Under the pieces are notes generated by a model. That model saw nothing but the letters and a program-made list of their open reading frames with translations, did no database searches and had not been told where the DNA came from. DNA of 64,000 nucleotides, taken from contig CAVOZC010000024.1 of NCBI GenBank assembly GCA_963700865.1, positions 1 to 64,000 on the forward strand, in the 5' to 3' direction. Of the stretch, positions 8,861 to 19,007 are shown piece after piece; position 1 is the stretch's first letter, and every line of letters begins with the position of its first letter. The position numbers were made by a program, and so were the translations under genes. The stretch comes from CAVOGJ01 sp963700865 (GTDB lineage: Bacteria; Planctomycetota; Planctomycetia; Pirellulales; Pirellulaceae).

Positions 8861-9780
8861 TTTTGTGAACCGCTGATGCGCGCTCATTGACGCTGATGGG
8901 AGGATGCTAAGCCCGCAAAGGAGCACCACATCGTCCTGAGCCGTAGGCGCTAGCCTCGGGCAGTCACCGAACCATGGGGAGCCCCTTTTTTGCCGGCAGT
9001 TGTTTCTCACGGAGCCGCAGAGATCACGGAGGGTGCCAATGCCGCCAGCACGTTGCCAACCGGTCTCCGTGGCTCCTCCACGCCTCTGTGAGAAAACAAA
9101 CCAGCCGCCGCACGCCAAGCGACGTACGCAGACCACGGCAGCGCGATGCCGTAAAAGGGTCGTTTTGTGAACCGCTGATGTGCGCTAATAGACGCTGATG
9201 GGAGGATGATAAGCCCGCAAAGGAGCACCACATCGCCCTGAGCCGTAGGCGCTAGCCTCGGGCAGCCACCGAGCCACGGGCTGGCCTCTGCTCTCCTTTT
9301 CTCTCCGGCCGTCACCAAGCGGCTGTAATGGCCGCACGTTGCCCACACGGGGTCCGTGCAAGTGAGATGTCAGTCAAAGACGGACGGTACGACGTCCACT
9401 CGCCTAGACCCGAGGCTAGCCGCCTACGGCTGTCATGTCAGTCCAGAACCGACTCCCGCCTGGTGTCGTTTCTCACGGAGCCCCAGAGATCGCAGAGGGT
9501 GCGAATGCTGCCAGCACGTTGCCAACCGGTCTCCGTGGCTCCGCGCCTCTGTGAGAAAACAAACCAGCCGCCGTCGCGAAGCGACTTACGCAGATTACGG
9601 CAGCGCGATGCCGCAAAACGGTCGATTTCTGACCGGAGCCAGAAACTTCAGGCCGTCCCACGGGTTGATGGAACTCGCGTTTGCAATGACAGCTTGCAAA
9701 GAGCTCCTGATGACACAGAACACGCTCACCTTACGAGGCCGTTTCGACGCGTCGGTCGATGAAACGAATGGCACTTAGAT
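8861..9780 (+). repeat. Modular repeat block (A-B-A-C-B-D)
   Basis: Modules follow in the order A (8861-8980), B (8977-9160), A (9155-9285), C (9285-9465), B (9465-9620), D (9620-9780). Much of it is nearly identical to parts of 1-1095; module D (GGAGCCAGAAACTTCAGG onward) is the same over more than 100 bases. As with the first block, the D module is followed directly by a broken transposase gene. Confidence 0.87.
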
Positions 9781-9887
9781 TTCCACAACTCGTTTGAGGT
9801 CAATCGTTAAGCATTGCTGTAGCAGCATTGCTTCTCGTGGTGACGAACTGACATAGGCAGAAAAGGCCTCTCTCGCCTAGATGGATC

Positions 9888-10728
9888 ATGGCTAAACGAT
9901 TCATCAGGCAAGGAGGCCTAAGGATGCGTGATTGTAACCAAGGACGGTTTCGACAACAGGTCAGATTCTTGCGACGTCAGTTTCTTCAAGATGGAGAGCT
10001 ACCATTTTGCGATGTGCTGTCCGAAGAAATCGTTGAGCAAGCATTGGCAGCGGTTGGCGTCGTTTGGAATGACCGCATCTACACACCCTTGGTAACGCTT
10101 TCGGTGTTCTTGAGTCAGGTTCTCAGTGCGGATCATTCCTGCCGTGCTGCAGTCGCTCGTTTGATTTCGCATCGGCTATCCAATGGACTTCGCCCTTGTT
10201 CGCCAAAAACAGGCGCTTTTTGCACCAGGCGACGTGCTGCTGGCCGATCGCCTGATGTGTTCCTGGCGTGAGATGGTCATGCTCAAACAACGGGGAGTGG
10301 ATTCAGTCACTCGTTTGTGCCGTCGTAAGGCTGACTTCCGACGCGGCAAACGATTGGGTAAAGGCGATCACATCGTGCGTTGGCCCAAGCCGCATCATCG
10401 CACTGCTGAAAGAAAGGCATACAAAGCGCTTCCGGACTTCCTCACGGTTCGAGAAACACGTGTACGTGTTGCACAGCCAGGTTTTCGCACCAAGACGATT
10501 ATCGTCGTGACGACCTTGCTCGATGCAGATCAGACGACCGCGGAAGATCTTGCGTCCTTGTACTTTGCGCGTTGGAACAACGAACTGGATTTTCGATCAA
10601 TCAAGTCAACGCTACAAATGCATGACTTGCGTTGCAAAACACCCGATCTGGTACGAAAAGAAGTGTGGACACACGTTTTGGCGTACACCCTACCCACCAA
10701 GGCGGCAGGCGTTTCTTCGAATTTTTGA
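9888..10728 (+). pseudogene. IS4-family transposase, internally deleted and 3'-truncated
   Basis: The N-terminal part (ATG 9888, MAKRFIRQGG) matches the start of planctomycete IS4-type transposases, through SADHSCRAAVARLI and RPCSPKTGAF. Near 10220 the frame shifts and the sequence continues with the later part: PGDVLLADRLMC, the TRL and RRGKRLGKGDHIVRWPK region, and the IS4 signature Y-x2-R-x3-E-x6-K (YFARWNNELDFRSIK). From memory of the family, about 100-130 residues holding the first catalytic Asp are gone. After WTHVLAY (about 10690) the family sequence stops, so the C-terminus is also lost. It is inactive. A short inverted pair (AGGCCTCTC / GGAGGCCT) lies just upstream. Confidence 0.87.
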
Positions 10729-10917
10729 TTGTCCCTCATGAAGCGTTTTAACCATATACCTTAAGGCAAGCCTTGGCTAATGCTTTAGGCTGCCGCAGTG
10801 CTCGTAGCTTACAGGAGTCGGCTCTGCTCACCCGAGTTCTAGTATGTTGTCATGCATCTGCTGCGCCCTAACCGCTGACCCATTCAACATTTAGACTTTT
10901 TGAGGGAAAGGACTACG

Positions 10918-12786
10918 ATGATCAACGCCACGCCCCGTCGCCCCGCATCGAAGACCCATGCCATGTCACGACGTACAACCGCGGCCCGCAAGACGGGGCT
11001 GTCACTGGAGTCATTGGAAGAGCGTACGGTGCTGAGTACCTTCGCTGTGATTAGTTCCGCGGATGACGGAGTAGGCTCGCTTCGCCAAGCGATTGACCAG
11101 GCGAATCAAACGCCAGTTGAAGATACGATCGTCTTCGCCCCCTGGGTGCGTGAGATCACGCTCACAAGTGGTGAACTGGAGATCACAGAGGACCTTGAGA
11201 TCGAGGGATCCGGTTCGCACAGGCTGCGAATTAGCGGGAACGATCAGAGTCGCGTCTTCTCGATCGGCGAAGGGGTCGACGTGGAGGTCAGCGATCTGGC
11301 AATCGTCGACGGCTTCGCCGATGGCGAGGCCCCGTTCGTTCCTAGCTCCGGTGGCGGCATCCTGAACTTAGGTGACCTGTTTCTCCGCAATGTCAGGATG
11401 GTTGGTAACGAATCAATCGGAAATCCCGAGGTTGACATTTCGGATCCCTCAATGGTTCTCAGTTTAGGCCCCGCATTCAAGACGGCGGGCGGTGCAGCCG
11501 GTGGGGCCGTCGCTAACTTCGGCACTCTCGAGGTGATCGGCAGTTCATTTCGACACAACCAAGCCGTCGCGGCAGACGGAGTCGACTTCGTCACACAGCC
11601 AGGCGACCCTACTTTTCCGTTCGGAGCCTTTCCAGGCAACAGCTTTGGGGGAGCGATCAGCAGTTTCACCACCGACTACGGTCAGGCCCGCGTAAACGTC
11701 ACCCATAGTCAGTTTATCGGCAATGCGGCGGTGGCGGGCGGCCTTGGCACGGGCGATTTCGCCGCCATCGCCGGCGGGGGTGCCATTGGGAACGACTCGG
11801 TGTTGACGGTCGAACACAGCGACTTTGTCGGCAATCAAGCGATCGGCGGTGATGAGGCTTCAAGCCCCTTCCACAATGGACACGCGCTTGGGGGAGCCAT
11901 CAGTTCCGGGTCGTTGACGCCCGGGGTTGTTCCCACGGCGCCAGGCGCGTCGCTGATTGTGAGCCACAGCGATTTTTCCCGAAACGAGGCGATCGGCGGC
12001 AACGAAAATATGGTGACTCTACCGTTGTCCCAGATCCCGCGGGCCGATGCTCCCAACAACGCCTATGGCGGCGCAATTCTTGCTTTTCAAGGAACGGCCG
12101 AACTAAGTGACAGCAGTCTCCGGCACAATCGTGCTGTCGCGGGCGTCGGAGGCGCAGACGAAAACGGCAGTCTTGCGGCCGGTGGCGGCGTGTTCTTCTT
12201 CAACTTCTTAGGTGGTGTTTCGGGTACCGTCGAGCGGACCACGGTTCGTCACAATTCGGCCATCGGCGGTGACGGCCCGATGGGTGGCGATGCCGTCGGG
12301 GGCGGGATCGCCGCCGGATCGCTGGGGGCTCCCTTCGGCGCAGCGGGGAATGTCGAAATCGTCGGCTCGATCATCGCCCTCAATAAAGCTATTGGCGGAC
12401 GGGGATCGGACGGTGTCGGAGGCAATGGCCAAGGTGGCGGGATCGCCAATCTGGAGTTTAGCAATGTGGACGTATCGAGCTCCCGCCTCATCGGAAACCA
12501 GGCGCGAGGCGGTCAAGGTACTCAGGGGGGCGGCAACGGCCAGGGGGGCGGTATCTACAACCTTGCCGACTCAAGTGCAACGCTGCTTCGCTCCATTGTG
12601 TTCGCTAACTTCGCAAACGGCGGGGTAGGCATGGCCAACAGCAGCAACGGACTCGGCCAAGGGGGAGGGCTGTTTAATGACGTCGGCGGGGACTTTGCGC
12701 TGGACGCGTTTGCCGCCTTCTTCACGCAACTCAATCACGCGTCCGACGACGGCGATGACACATTCGGCGAGTTCACCTTGCTGTAA
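10918..12786 (+). CDS. Right-handed beta-helix surface protein with LEPR-type N-terminus
   Basis: The start is set by ATG 10918 with GAGGGAAAGG about 6 bases ahead; a TTG at 10900 is also in frame. Residues 28-40 (LSLESLEERTVLS) form the LEPR-XLL-like motif that planctomycetes place at the N-terminus of giant exported proteins. The rest is a parallel beta-helix: a CSLREA-like opening (SADDGVGSLRQAIDQAN), then TLTSGELEI and IEGSG, then many repeats of the type GGGI-N-G---V--S-F--N-A-GG. The product has 622 residues and ends without a PEP-CTERM tail. It is probably a surface or matrix protein; binding partner unknown. It is the intact relative of the broken gene at 14889-19007. Confidence 0.8.
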   Translation: MINATPRRPASKTHAMSRRTTAARKTGLSLESLEERTVLSTFAVISSADDGVGSLRQAIDQANQTPVEDTIVFAPWVREITLTSGELEITEDLEIEGSGSHRLRISGNDQSRVFSIGEGVDVEVSDLAIVDGFADGEAPFVPSSGGGILNLGDLFLRNVRMVGNESIGNPEVDISDPSMVLSLGPAFKTAGGAAGGAVANFGTLEVIGSSFRHNQAVAADGVDFVTQPGDPTFPFGAFPGNSFGGAISSFTTDYGQARVNVTHSQFIGNAAVAGGLGTGDFAAIAGGGAIGNDSVLTVEHSDFVGNQAIGGDEASSPFHNGHALGGAISSGSLTPGVVPTAPGASLIVSHSDFSRNEAIGGNENMVTLPLSQIPRADAPNNAYGGAILAFQGTAELSDSSLRHNRAVAGVGGADENGSLAAGGGVFFFNFLGGVSGTVERTTVRHNSAIGGDGPMGGDAVGGGIAAGSLGAPFGAAGNVEIVGSIIALNKAIGGRGSDGVGGNGQGGGIANLEFSNVDVSSSRLIGNQARGGQGTQGGGNGQGGGIYNLADSSATLLRSIVFANFANGGVGMANSSNGLGQGGGLFNDVGGDFALDAFAAFFTQLNHASDDGDDTFGEFTLL

Positions 12787-12963
12787 GGATTTACTGAGAA
12801 ACACTTTGCTGCGACGCGTGGAATCAGCCTTGGAGAAGGTGATAGGCTCGATAACGAGGAGGGTGGGCTGTTTGAGCGCGATAAGTTTTGAGAGTTCCGG
12901 ACTCGGTTGTATCATGCAACCGACCGGGGCGACGATGCCTTTGGTGAGTCCGCCATCCTGATG
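12787..12963 (+). pseudogene. Decayed copy of the 3' end of the preceding beta-helix gene
   Basis: The segment repeats, with changes, the last 130 bases of the preceding gene. GGTGGGCTGTTTGAGCGCG matches GGAGGGCTGTTTAATGACG, and the final codons read DDAFGESAIL against DDTFGEFTLL. No start codon or intact frame remains. Confidence 0.5.
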
Positions 12964-13028
12964 AGTGATTCAGTGGGACATTCTTTTTCGAGACGTGGAA
13001 ACCTAATCAGAACCCTGGAGAAGAAATT

Positions 13029-13736
13029 ATGAATCGTCAGAGTAGATTTCTTGTTGTTGTTGCTGCTTGCTTGTCGCTCGTTTTTGCCAGCTCAGCCCTC
13101 GCTTTGGAGTTCGTACAGCAAGGCGTTCAGCCGGTCTATCAATTCGAGGTTTTTGAGGACAGCGGATTATTGCCCCCTGGGTCAATGGGAAATCTCACGC
13201 TAGATTTCCGAGCACTGGGCACCGCCAATATCTCGATCGACGATGCAGACTTAGCGGCCTTTATGATGGACCCCACACTGCCCATTCCGCTGGCTGCCGT
13301 TGCAGGCACCTTCTTTGGTGAGATGCCAGCCGGTACGGTCGCGCCGGAAGGTACGCCTTTCACGCTGCGCGCGCTCGAGCTCGTATCGGGTCAGCTTGAG
13401 AACGTGACCGTGGATGGGATGGGAAATATCAACGGCGCCGACGCAACTTTTACGCTGCTGTTTTCTCACGACCTCTTTGTAGGAACACCTGACGAACTCC
13501 GACTGTTCGGAGCCGAGATGACGTTCACGGGTTCCATCGACTCCGTTCCCTTCAGCGTAGGAACTTCTTTCACGAGTCCAGATGCGGTCGGACTCTTTTT
13601 GAATAGCCCTAGCGGTCCGCAGGTTGGCCTGGTGAAGAACCGATTTCTGAATATCGTCCCGGAGCCGTCCTCACTGGTTCTGCTGGGACTAGGCGGCTTG
13701 GCACTTCTCGGGCTTCGCTCTGGCCGGCGTGGCTAG
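13029..13736 (+). CDS. Secreted PEP-CTERM protein
   Basis: The 235-residue product begins with a signal peptide (MNRQSRFLVVVAACLSLVF ... ALA) and ends with VPEPS, a hydrophobic segment and LRSGRRG, a typical PEP-CTERM anchor. The ATG at 13029 has GGAGAAGAAATT directly before it as ribosome binding site. No enzymatic motif is seen in the body. It is probably exported and processed by exosortase. It follows the beta-helix gene by 242 bases, and its last third is duplicated in tandem just downstream, which suggests that the coding region is recombining. Confidence 0.8.
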   Translation: MNRQSRFLVVVAACLSLVFASSALALEFVQQGVQPVYQFEVFEDSGLLPPGSMGNLTLDFRALGTANISIDDADLAAFMMDPTLPIPLAAVAGTFFGEMPAGTVAPEGTPFTLRALELVSGQLENVTVDGMGNINGADATFTLLFSHDLFVGTPDELRLFGAEMTFTGSIDSVPFSVGTSFTSPDAVGLFLNSPSGPQVGLVKNRFLNIVPEPSSLVLLGLGGLALLGLRSGRRG

Positions 13737-13777
13737 ACATAGGCCCTTGTAAGGCCTTTAAAGAGAAGACTCGCGGC

Positions 13778-14032
13778 ATGGGCATTCGCCTTCGAGGCGG
13801 ATGGACGTTCACGGGCTCAATCGACTCCGTTCCATTTAGCGTAGGAACTTCCTTCACGAGTCCAGCGGCGGTCGGACTCTATCTGAACAGCCTTAGCGGT
13901 CCGCAGGTTGGCCTGGTAAAGAATCGATTTCTCAATATCGTCCCGGAGCCCTCTTCACTGGCTCTTCTGGTAGGCGGCTTGGTCATGCTCACGGCTCCGC
14001 TCTGGCCGGCGTGGTTAACCAGATGCCCTTGA
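13778..14032 (+). pseudogene. Tandem duplicate of the PEP-CTERM gene's 3' third
   Basis: Residues WTFTGSIDSVPFSVGTSFTS through FLNIVPEPSSLALL repeat the end of the preceding gene with few changes (for example DAVGLF becomes AAVGLY). The membrane part is altered (VGGLVMLTAPLWPAW) and the basic end is lost. The duplicated unit is about 290 bp; a third partial start (GGCATGGGCATTCAGCTTCAAGG) appears near 14060. There is no signal peptide, so it is unlikely to be a gene. Confidence 0.75.
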
Positions 14033-14888
14033 GAGTCCTTCAAAGTACGATTCGCGGCATGGGCATTCAGCTTCAAGGCGGATGCCCTCGCGATTGGATT
14101 ATCTCGGAGGGATTTTTCTCTTAGCGGTCACTGGCCTGGCTGGATGAGGTATTACGCGCCGCCTGAGGGGCCTTCGCGTACAACAGTTTTGTCAACATGG
14201 CCACCAGTAGGATGCTGGGAGTCAAAGCCAACGTCGACAGCGCCATCACCAAGTTCGGGACCTGGTCGATGCAGAGACGCCATCCGTTACTGGAACACTT
14301 CGCTTCCTGGCTGGGCCCACATTAGCATTGCAACCAAAGGTGTAGATTACTCGCTGCAATACATGACTGCGGCGATCTGGGGGGGACACGAAGCTGGCCG
14401 TCTACACTCCCATTCCTGACCCGACAGCGGCGTCTGCAGTCACGCAAGTTGTGGCATTCTGCCGGAGTCGCACATAGCGGCAGTGTGCACACCTCGTTCA
14501 GTGTAAGCATTCTCGAGTTGCCCGAGGATGGACCATCCGCTCTCACGAACGTCCACCCGAATTGAAGGAGGTGAGGAAGACCTCTGCAGCGACGGTATCA
14601 AATTGACGGCACCCACGTCGTGGGCATCCGAGCTCCAGACTGTGTCGCAGTGGCTTTACGCTGGCTTCCTGCCCGGAGGACCGTTCGTATTGTTGGGTAT
14701 CTTCTCTTTGGTGATCCCGCTGTCGCGGGGGTGCCCTCGTGGCGCAGCTGTTGGTGGAGGGATTGTGGCGGTGATACCGCTTGCGTTCTGCGGTCCCATA
14801 CAGTTTCTCCTGGGTCCCGCGATGCCGAAGTTTGCACATGCAGCGCTTTTGGGCAGACAATAGGTTTGTTCGCGTCTTTCTTGTTTGC
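14033..14888. other. Region without a supported gene
   Basis: After the partial third repeat near 14060-14090 I see nothing that reads as a protein, and no clear RNA gene. Confidence 0.55.
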
Positions 14889-17800
14889 CTACATGCGCCG
14901 ACGTGTCTTCCACTGGCGATGGTCATTGGAGGTTTCACAGTCGTAAACCCCGTCGTCATTGAAATCGCCGTCCACGGCCGCGGATGGCACCTCGACGGCA
15001 CCGATGTCGATTGCTCGATCCAGAGACACGTTCGAAGCCTTCCCCACGTTGGTCGAACTGCGGAACCCCCGACGCACCGGCATCCGCGTCCGGGTCGCCC
15101 CGATCGACGGCCAAAGTTCCATTTGCGGCAAGTGAGTCGGTGTCGGTCCGCCGTTGTCGGCAAGCGGGCCGAGGAGGGGATCGGTCACATCGGTCTGATC
15201 TCCGACGCCAGCTGAACACGCGCTGCGGCGTTCCCAGCTCCCACGAGATTAAAACCGTCGGAGCGAATCGAGCTGTTTCCGAAACCGACGGTCGTCACGT
15301 CGTCATTGTTGGTGTTGCCAGCGATGATCGACGAATCACTTCGGTGCGGTTGTAAGCGAAGTAATCATTGAAGCTCGAAATGCCGCCTCCATTGGCGGCG
15401 GTATTCCGGTGATCGGTGCTATGACGGATGAGGGTCCGACCGTAGGTTGCGTAGATTCCGCCGCCCTCGCCTCCGGCCGTATTTTCCAGAAATTGTTGAG
15501 TCAATGATTCTGGCGACGTTCGACCGAGCCGGCGTGAAGAAGTCGTTATAGATCCACACACCGCCACCGTCGTCTCCGGCCGTGTTCCCGGAGATGGTGC
15601 TGTCGGACACCGACAGGCTGCCATAGCTCTGGATACCACCGCCGTTGCCGGCAGCCGGATTGCCCGAGATGACAACGCGATTGAGGCTCACATCCGAATT
15701 TCCGCCGACTACGAATCGCACCCCCCTGATCAGCGTTGCCACCCGTGAGGGCGAGCCCGCCGATGCTGACGGTTTGATTCACAAGGATGTTGAAGACGCG
15801 TGAACCACCATTCGCATCGATGGTGAGCCGGTCGGCCCCCAATCCTTCGATGGTAACATCGTCGGTGATCAAGAGCTGGCCCTGCGTGAGTTGGATGGTT
15901 TCTCCCTCCAAAGTCGACGCGAAGCTGATGGCGTCATTCCCCGGACTTGCGTTGGCGAAGGCCAGCAACTCCCTCAGGCTGACGTCGCCGGGCGAGTAGT
16001 CGCCGTCGATCGTATCCTCCAGCGTGTCGACCACCAGCCCATCGACGGCCGTCTTGCTCGAAGGCGCCGATGTCGATCGCCGCACCCTTGATCCGGTCGA
16101 ACCCGCTGCGGCGCTGATCGAACGAGCGGACAATTCCCTGCCCCGCGACATCCGTCGGGTCGCCCGCATCAAGGGCGGGACTGCTGAGCAGCAGGGCGTG
16201 CGTTGGCGTCGGGCCACCGTTGTCGCTTAGCGGCAATAGCTGCGGATCGAAGACTCCCGACTGATCGCCCGTGGCGATAAAACTCCCATTTGCATTGCCA
16301 CCGCCGACAAGATTGTAGCCGTCTGACAAGATCGAGTTGAACTCAAATCCGACGGATGCCACGTCGTCGTTATCGGTATTGTCAGCGATGATCGTGGACC
16401 GGAATCGTGTGCTCACGAGTGACGACGCGCGGCTCAGCACTCCGTCGCCGACAGCGGCCGTGTTCTGAGTGATCGTGCTGTGCCGAATGAACGTTTCACC
16501 AAGATCGATGTACACGCCGCCGCCGCTGCCGGCGGCCGTGTTTCCAGAGATCGTTGAGTTGGAGATGATGGCCCGTTCGCCGAAGTTCTCATCGTCGTTG
16601 TAAATCCAAAGTCCGCCGCCGTCATCGCCTGCCGTGTTGCCGGAAATGGTGCTGTCGACAATCGTCAGATTGCTGAAGGCATGCACGCCGCCTCCGTCTT
16701 GTGTTGCGACGTTGCCCGTAACGACCATCGCCGCAAGCGTCACGTTCGTGTTTCCGGCGGTGCGGATGCCGGCCCCGTTGTCGGCGGACCCGCCAGTAAT
16801 CGTCAGGCCGCTAATGTTGGCCCTCGTATTGAGGCCGATATCGAATACGCGGGAATTGCCGCCGCCGTCGATGGTGAGCTGATCGGCGCCCAGTCCCACG
16901 ATGGTTACGTCATCGGTGATATCCAACTCACCAAGGGTCAAATCAATCGTGCCGCCCGCCAGATCTGAATCGAAGGAAATCAAGTCGGGGCCCATGGTGA
17001 TGTTGGCAATTTCAATGGCTTCGCGAAGGCTGAACTCTCCCGTGCCGTTACTCTCATCGTTCAGGGTGGTAACGATGAGTAACTCTGGTTGATCTTCAAT
17101 GGCGCCGATGTCGATCCGGGAACCAGATTGCCGTACAAACGGCAATCCCCGCTGATCGCTATCGGGCGGCGTGGAGAAGGCAGGATCGCCGGCGTTGATG
17201 GCGGGGCTGCCGGCAGCGAGCGCATGGGTGAGCGTCGGCCCGCCGTTGTCGGCCAGCGTGGTATCGATGATATCGGCCAGCGCCGTCGGCAGCGTGCCGT
17301 TGCTGGTGGCGATGATATCGGTAGCGCCGGGCGTGACGCCGACCAGCGACTTCGGCAGTAGTGCGGCCGCTCGACTCCAAAGAGGTTGTAGTCATTGACG
17401 ACGATGGTTCCCTGGTTGGAGAATCTCGCGGGCGCTGCCCCCTGTGGCCCCATTAGCGGAGATGATCGAGTGGCCGAAGCGTCGCCGTGCCGCCGATGTT
17501 GTACACGCCGCCTCCGAGGAACGAGCCGTTCTTGGTCATCGTGCTGTGGAAGACGTCCAAACGTCGCCTGATTCCAGATTCCTCCGCCGCTGGCCATGCC
17601 CGCTTCGATTTGTCGCTGAGCGTGGAGTTCACGACATTGGCTGTTCCCGTAGCGTTGTAGAGTCCTGCCCCCGGGGGCAAACCGCCAGCTGAGTTGCCGC
17701 TCAGCGTGCTCCGCTCGAGGTGGAGCGTGCCGCCGTCGTTGCAGATTCCACCGCCTGCGGCCTGATTTATCCGTGACGTTGTTTCCACTGATCGTGGACT

Positions 17801-19007
17801 CAACAATCGTAAGTTCAGTCGATGAAAAGGAATATGCATCCGCACTGGATATACCGCCACCCGAGTAGATCGGCCGTGTTGTCCGAGATCGTGCTTCCAG
17901 ACACCGCTAGCCGACCGAAATTGCGAATGCCGCCGCCTACGTCGGCTACGTTACCAGAAATCGTGCTGCCGGTGATCGAAACTCTACTGCTTCGAGCTAT
18001 CAAAACGCCACCGCCGCCCGAAGCGAGCAAGTTCTGGAAGACTCTGAAGACGCCGTGTTGTCTGAGATGGTGCTATCAGCGATCGTCAGTTCTGAGTAGG
18101 CTGTCTGAAAGATACCTCCACCTGCTCTGGCTGAATTGTTCGATATCAAGCTTCCCGATATCACAGGCGTGAGGGCGCGATACAGAAAGATGCCGCCGCC
18201 ATAACCTCTGTATTCCAACACCGCTGACGGTTTCAGAACCTACGGCGGCGTTTCCAGAAATCGTGCTGTTCAAAATCATTATCGGCGCGTAGGAGTTTCC
18301 CGTAGTAAGGGAACGCGTAGGCATAGATGCCTCCACCCTCACTTTTCCGCCGTATTGCCAGAGATGGTACTGTCGATGATGGACATCGAGTCTTCTGTCG
18401 ATGTCATCGCCGTCAAAAAAAACCCCGCCGCCACTGATCCCCCGCTGAATTTTCGCTGATCGTGCTACCGGTGATGGTGAGGTCGCCCCCCCTGACGTTG
18501 GCAATCCCACCTCCGAAATAGGCATAGCTGGAAGTGATCGTCGATGACGTAATGGTAAGACTGCCTTGATTCCTTATTGCTCCACCAGCTCTCGTCAAAA
18601 GGATCATCCGCTCTGCCTCGCGTCAGCGTCAAACTGCTGATTCCCACGTTGCCGCCGGTAATATTGAAAATCCTCGAATTGTTCTGCGCATCAATGGTGA
18701 GCTGCAAACCGCTACCGGCTGAGATCGTGAGATCCTTGTCGATCACCAACTCGCCCAGCGTCAGGTCGATCGTACCGCCAGAAACGAAGCCGATCGTCTC
18801 GCCCGCCGGCGCCAGCGCGATCGCGTCGCGGAGCGAGATGTCGCCGTCGGTGATGCTGCCGTCGGCTTCGTCGATGAGGTTGTCGACAAAGATCGCCAGC
18901 AGCCGCCGGTCTTCGAGCGGCTCAACGCGCAGGCCTCGCCGACGGCGAGCGATGTGCTGATCATCAGAGCGACGGGCAGACCGATGGAAATGAGACTTGC
19001 GTGACAT
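14889..19007 (-). pseudogene. Giant CSLREA/beta-helix surface protein, multiply frameshifted
   Basis: The start is clear: ATG 19007 with GGAAGGG upstream, a basic N-terminus, and the LEPR-type motif VEPLEDRRLLAIF. Three successive modules follow (about 18.9-17.1, 17.1-16.06 and 16.05-14.95 kb). Each opens with a CSLREA-like stretch such as GEFSLREAIEIAN and LTLGELDITDDVTIVGLGAD. Each continues with STISGNTA-type beta-helix repeats and closes with DNGGPTPTHA and IDIGA. The end carries an EF-hand/dockerin-like GDFNDDGVYDC. The frame changes at least eight to ten times; only 17145-15934 stays open for long. A full product would be about 1370 residues. It is either a decaying adhesin or a badly sequenced one. 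Confidence 0.8.
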
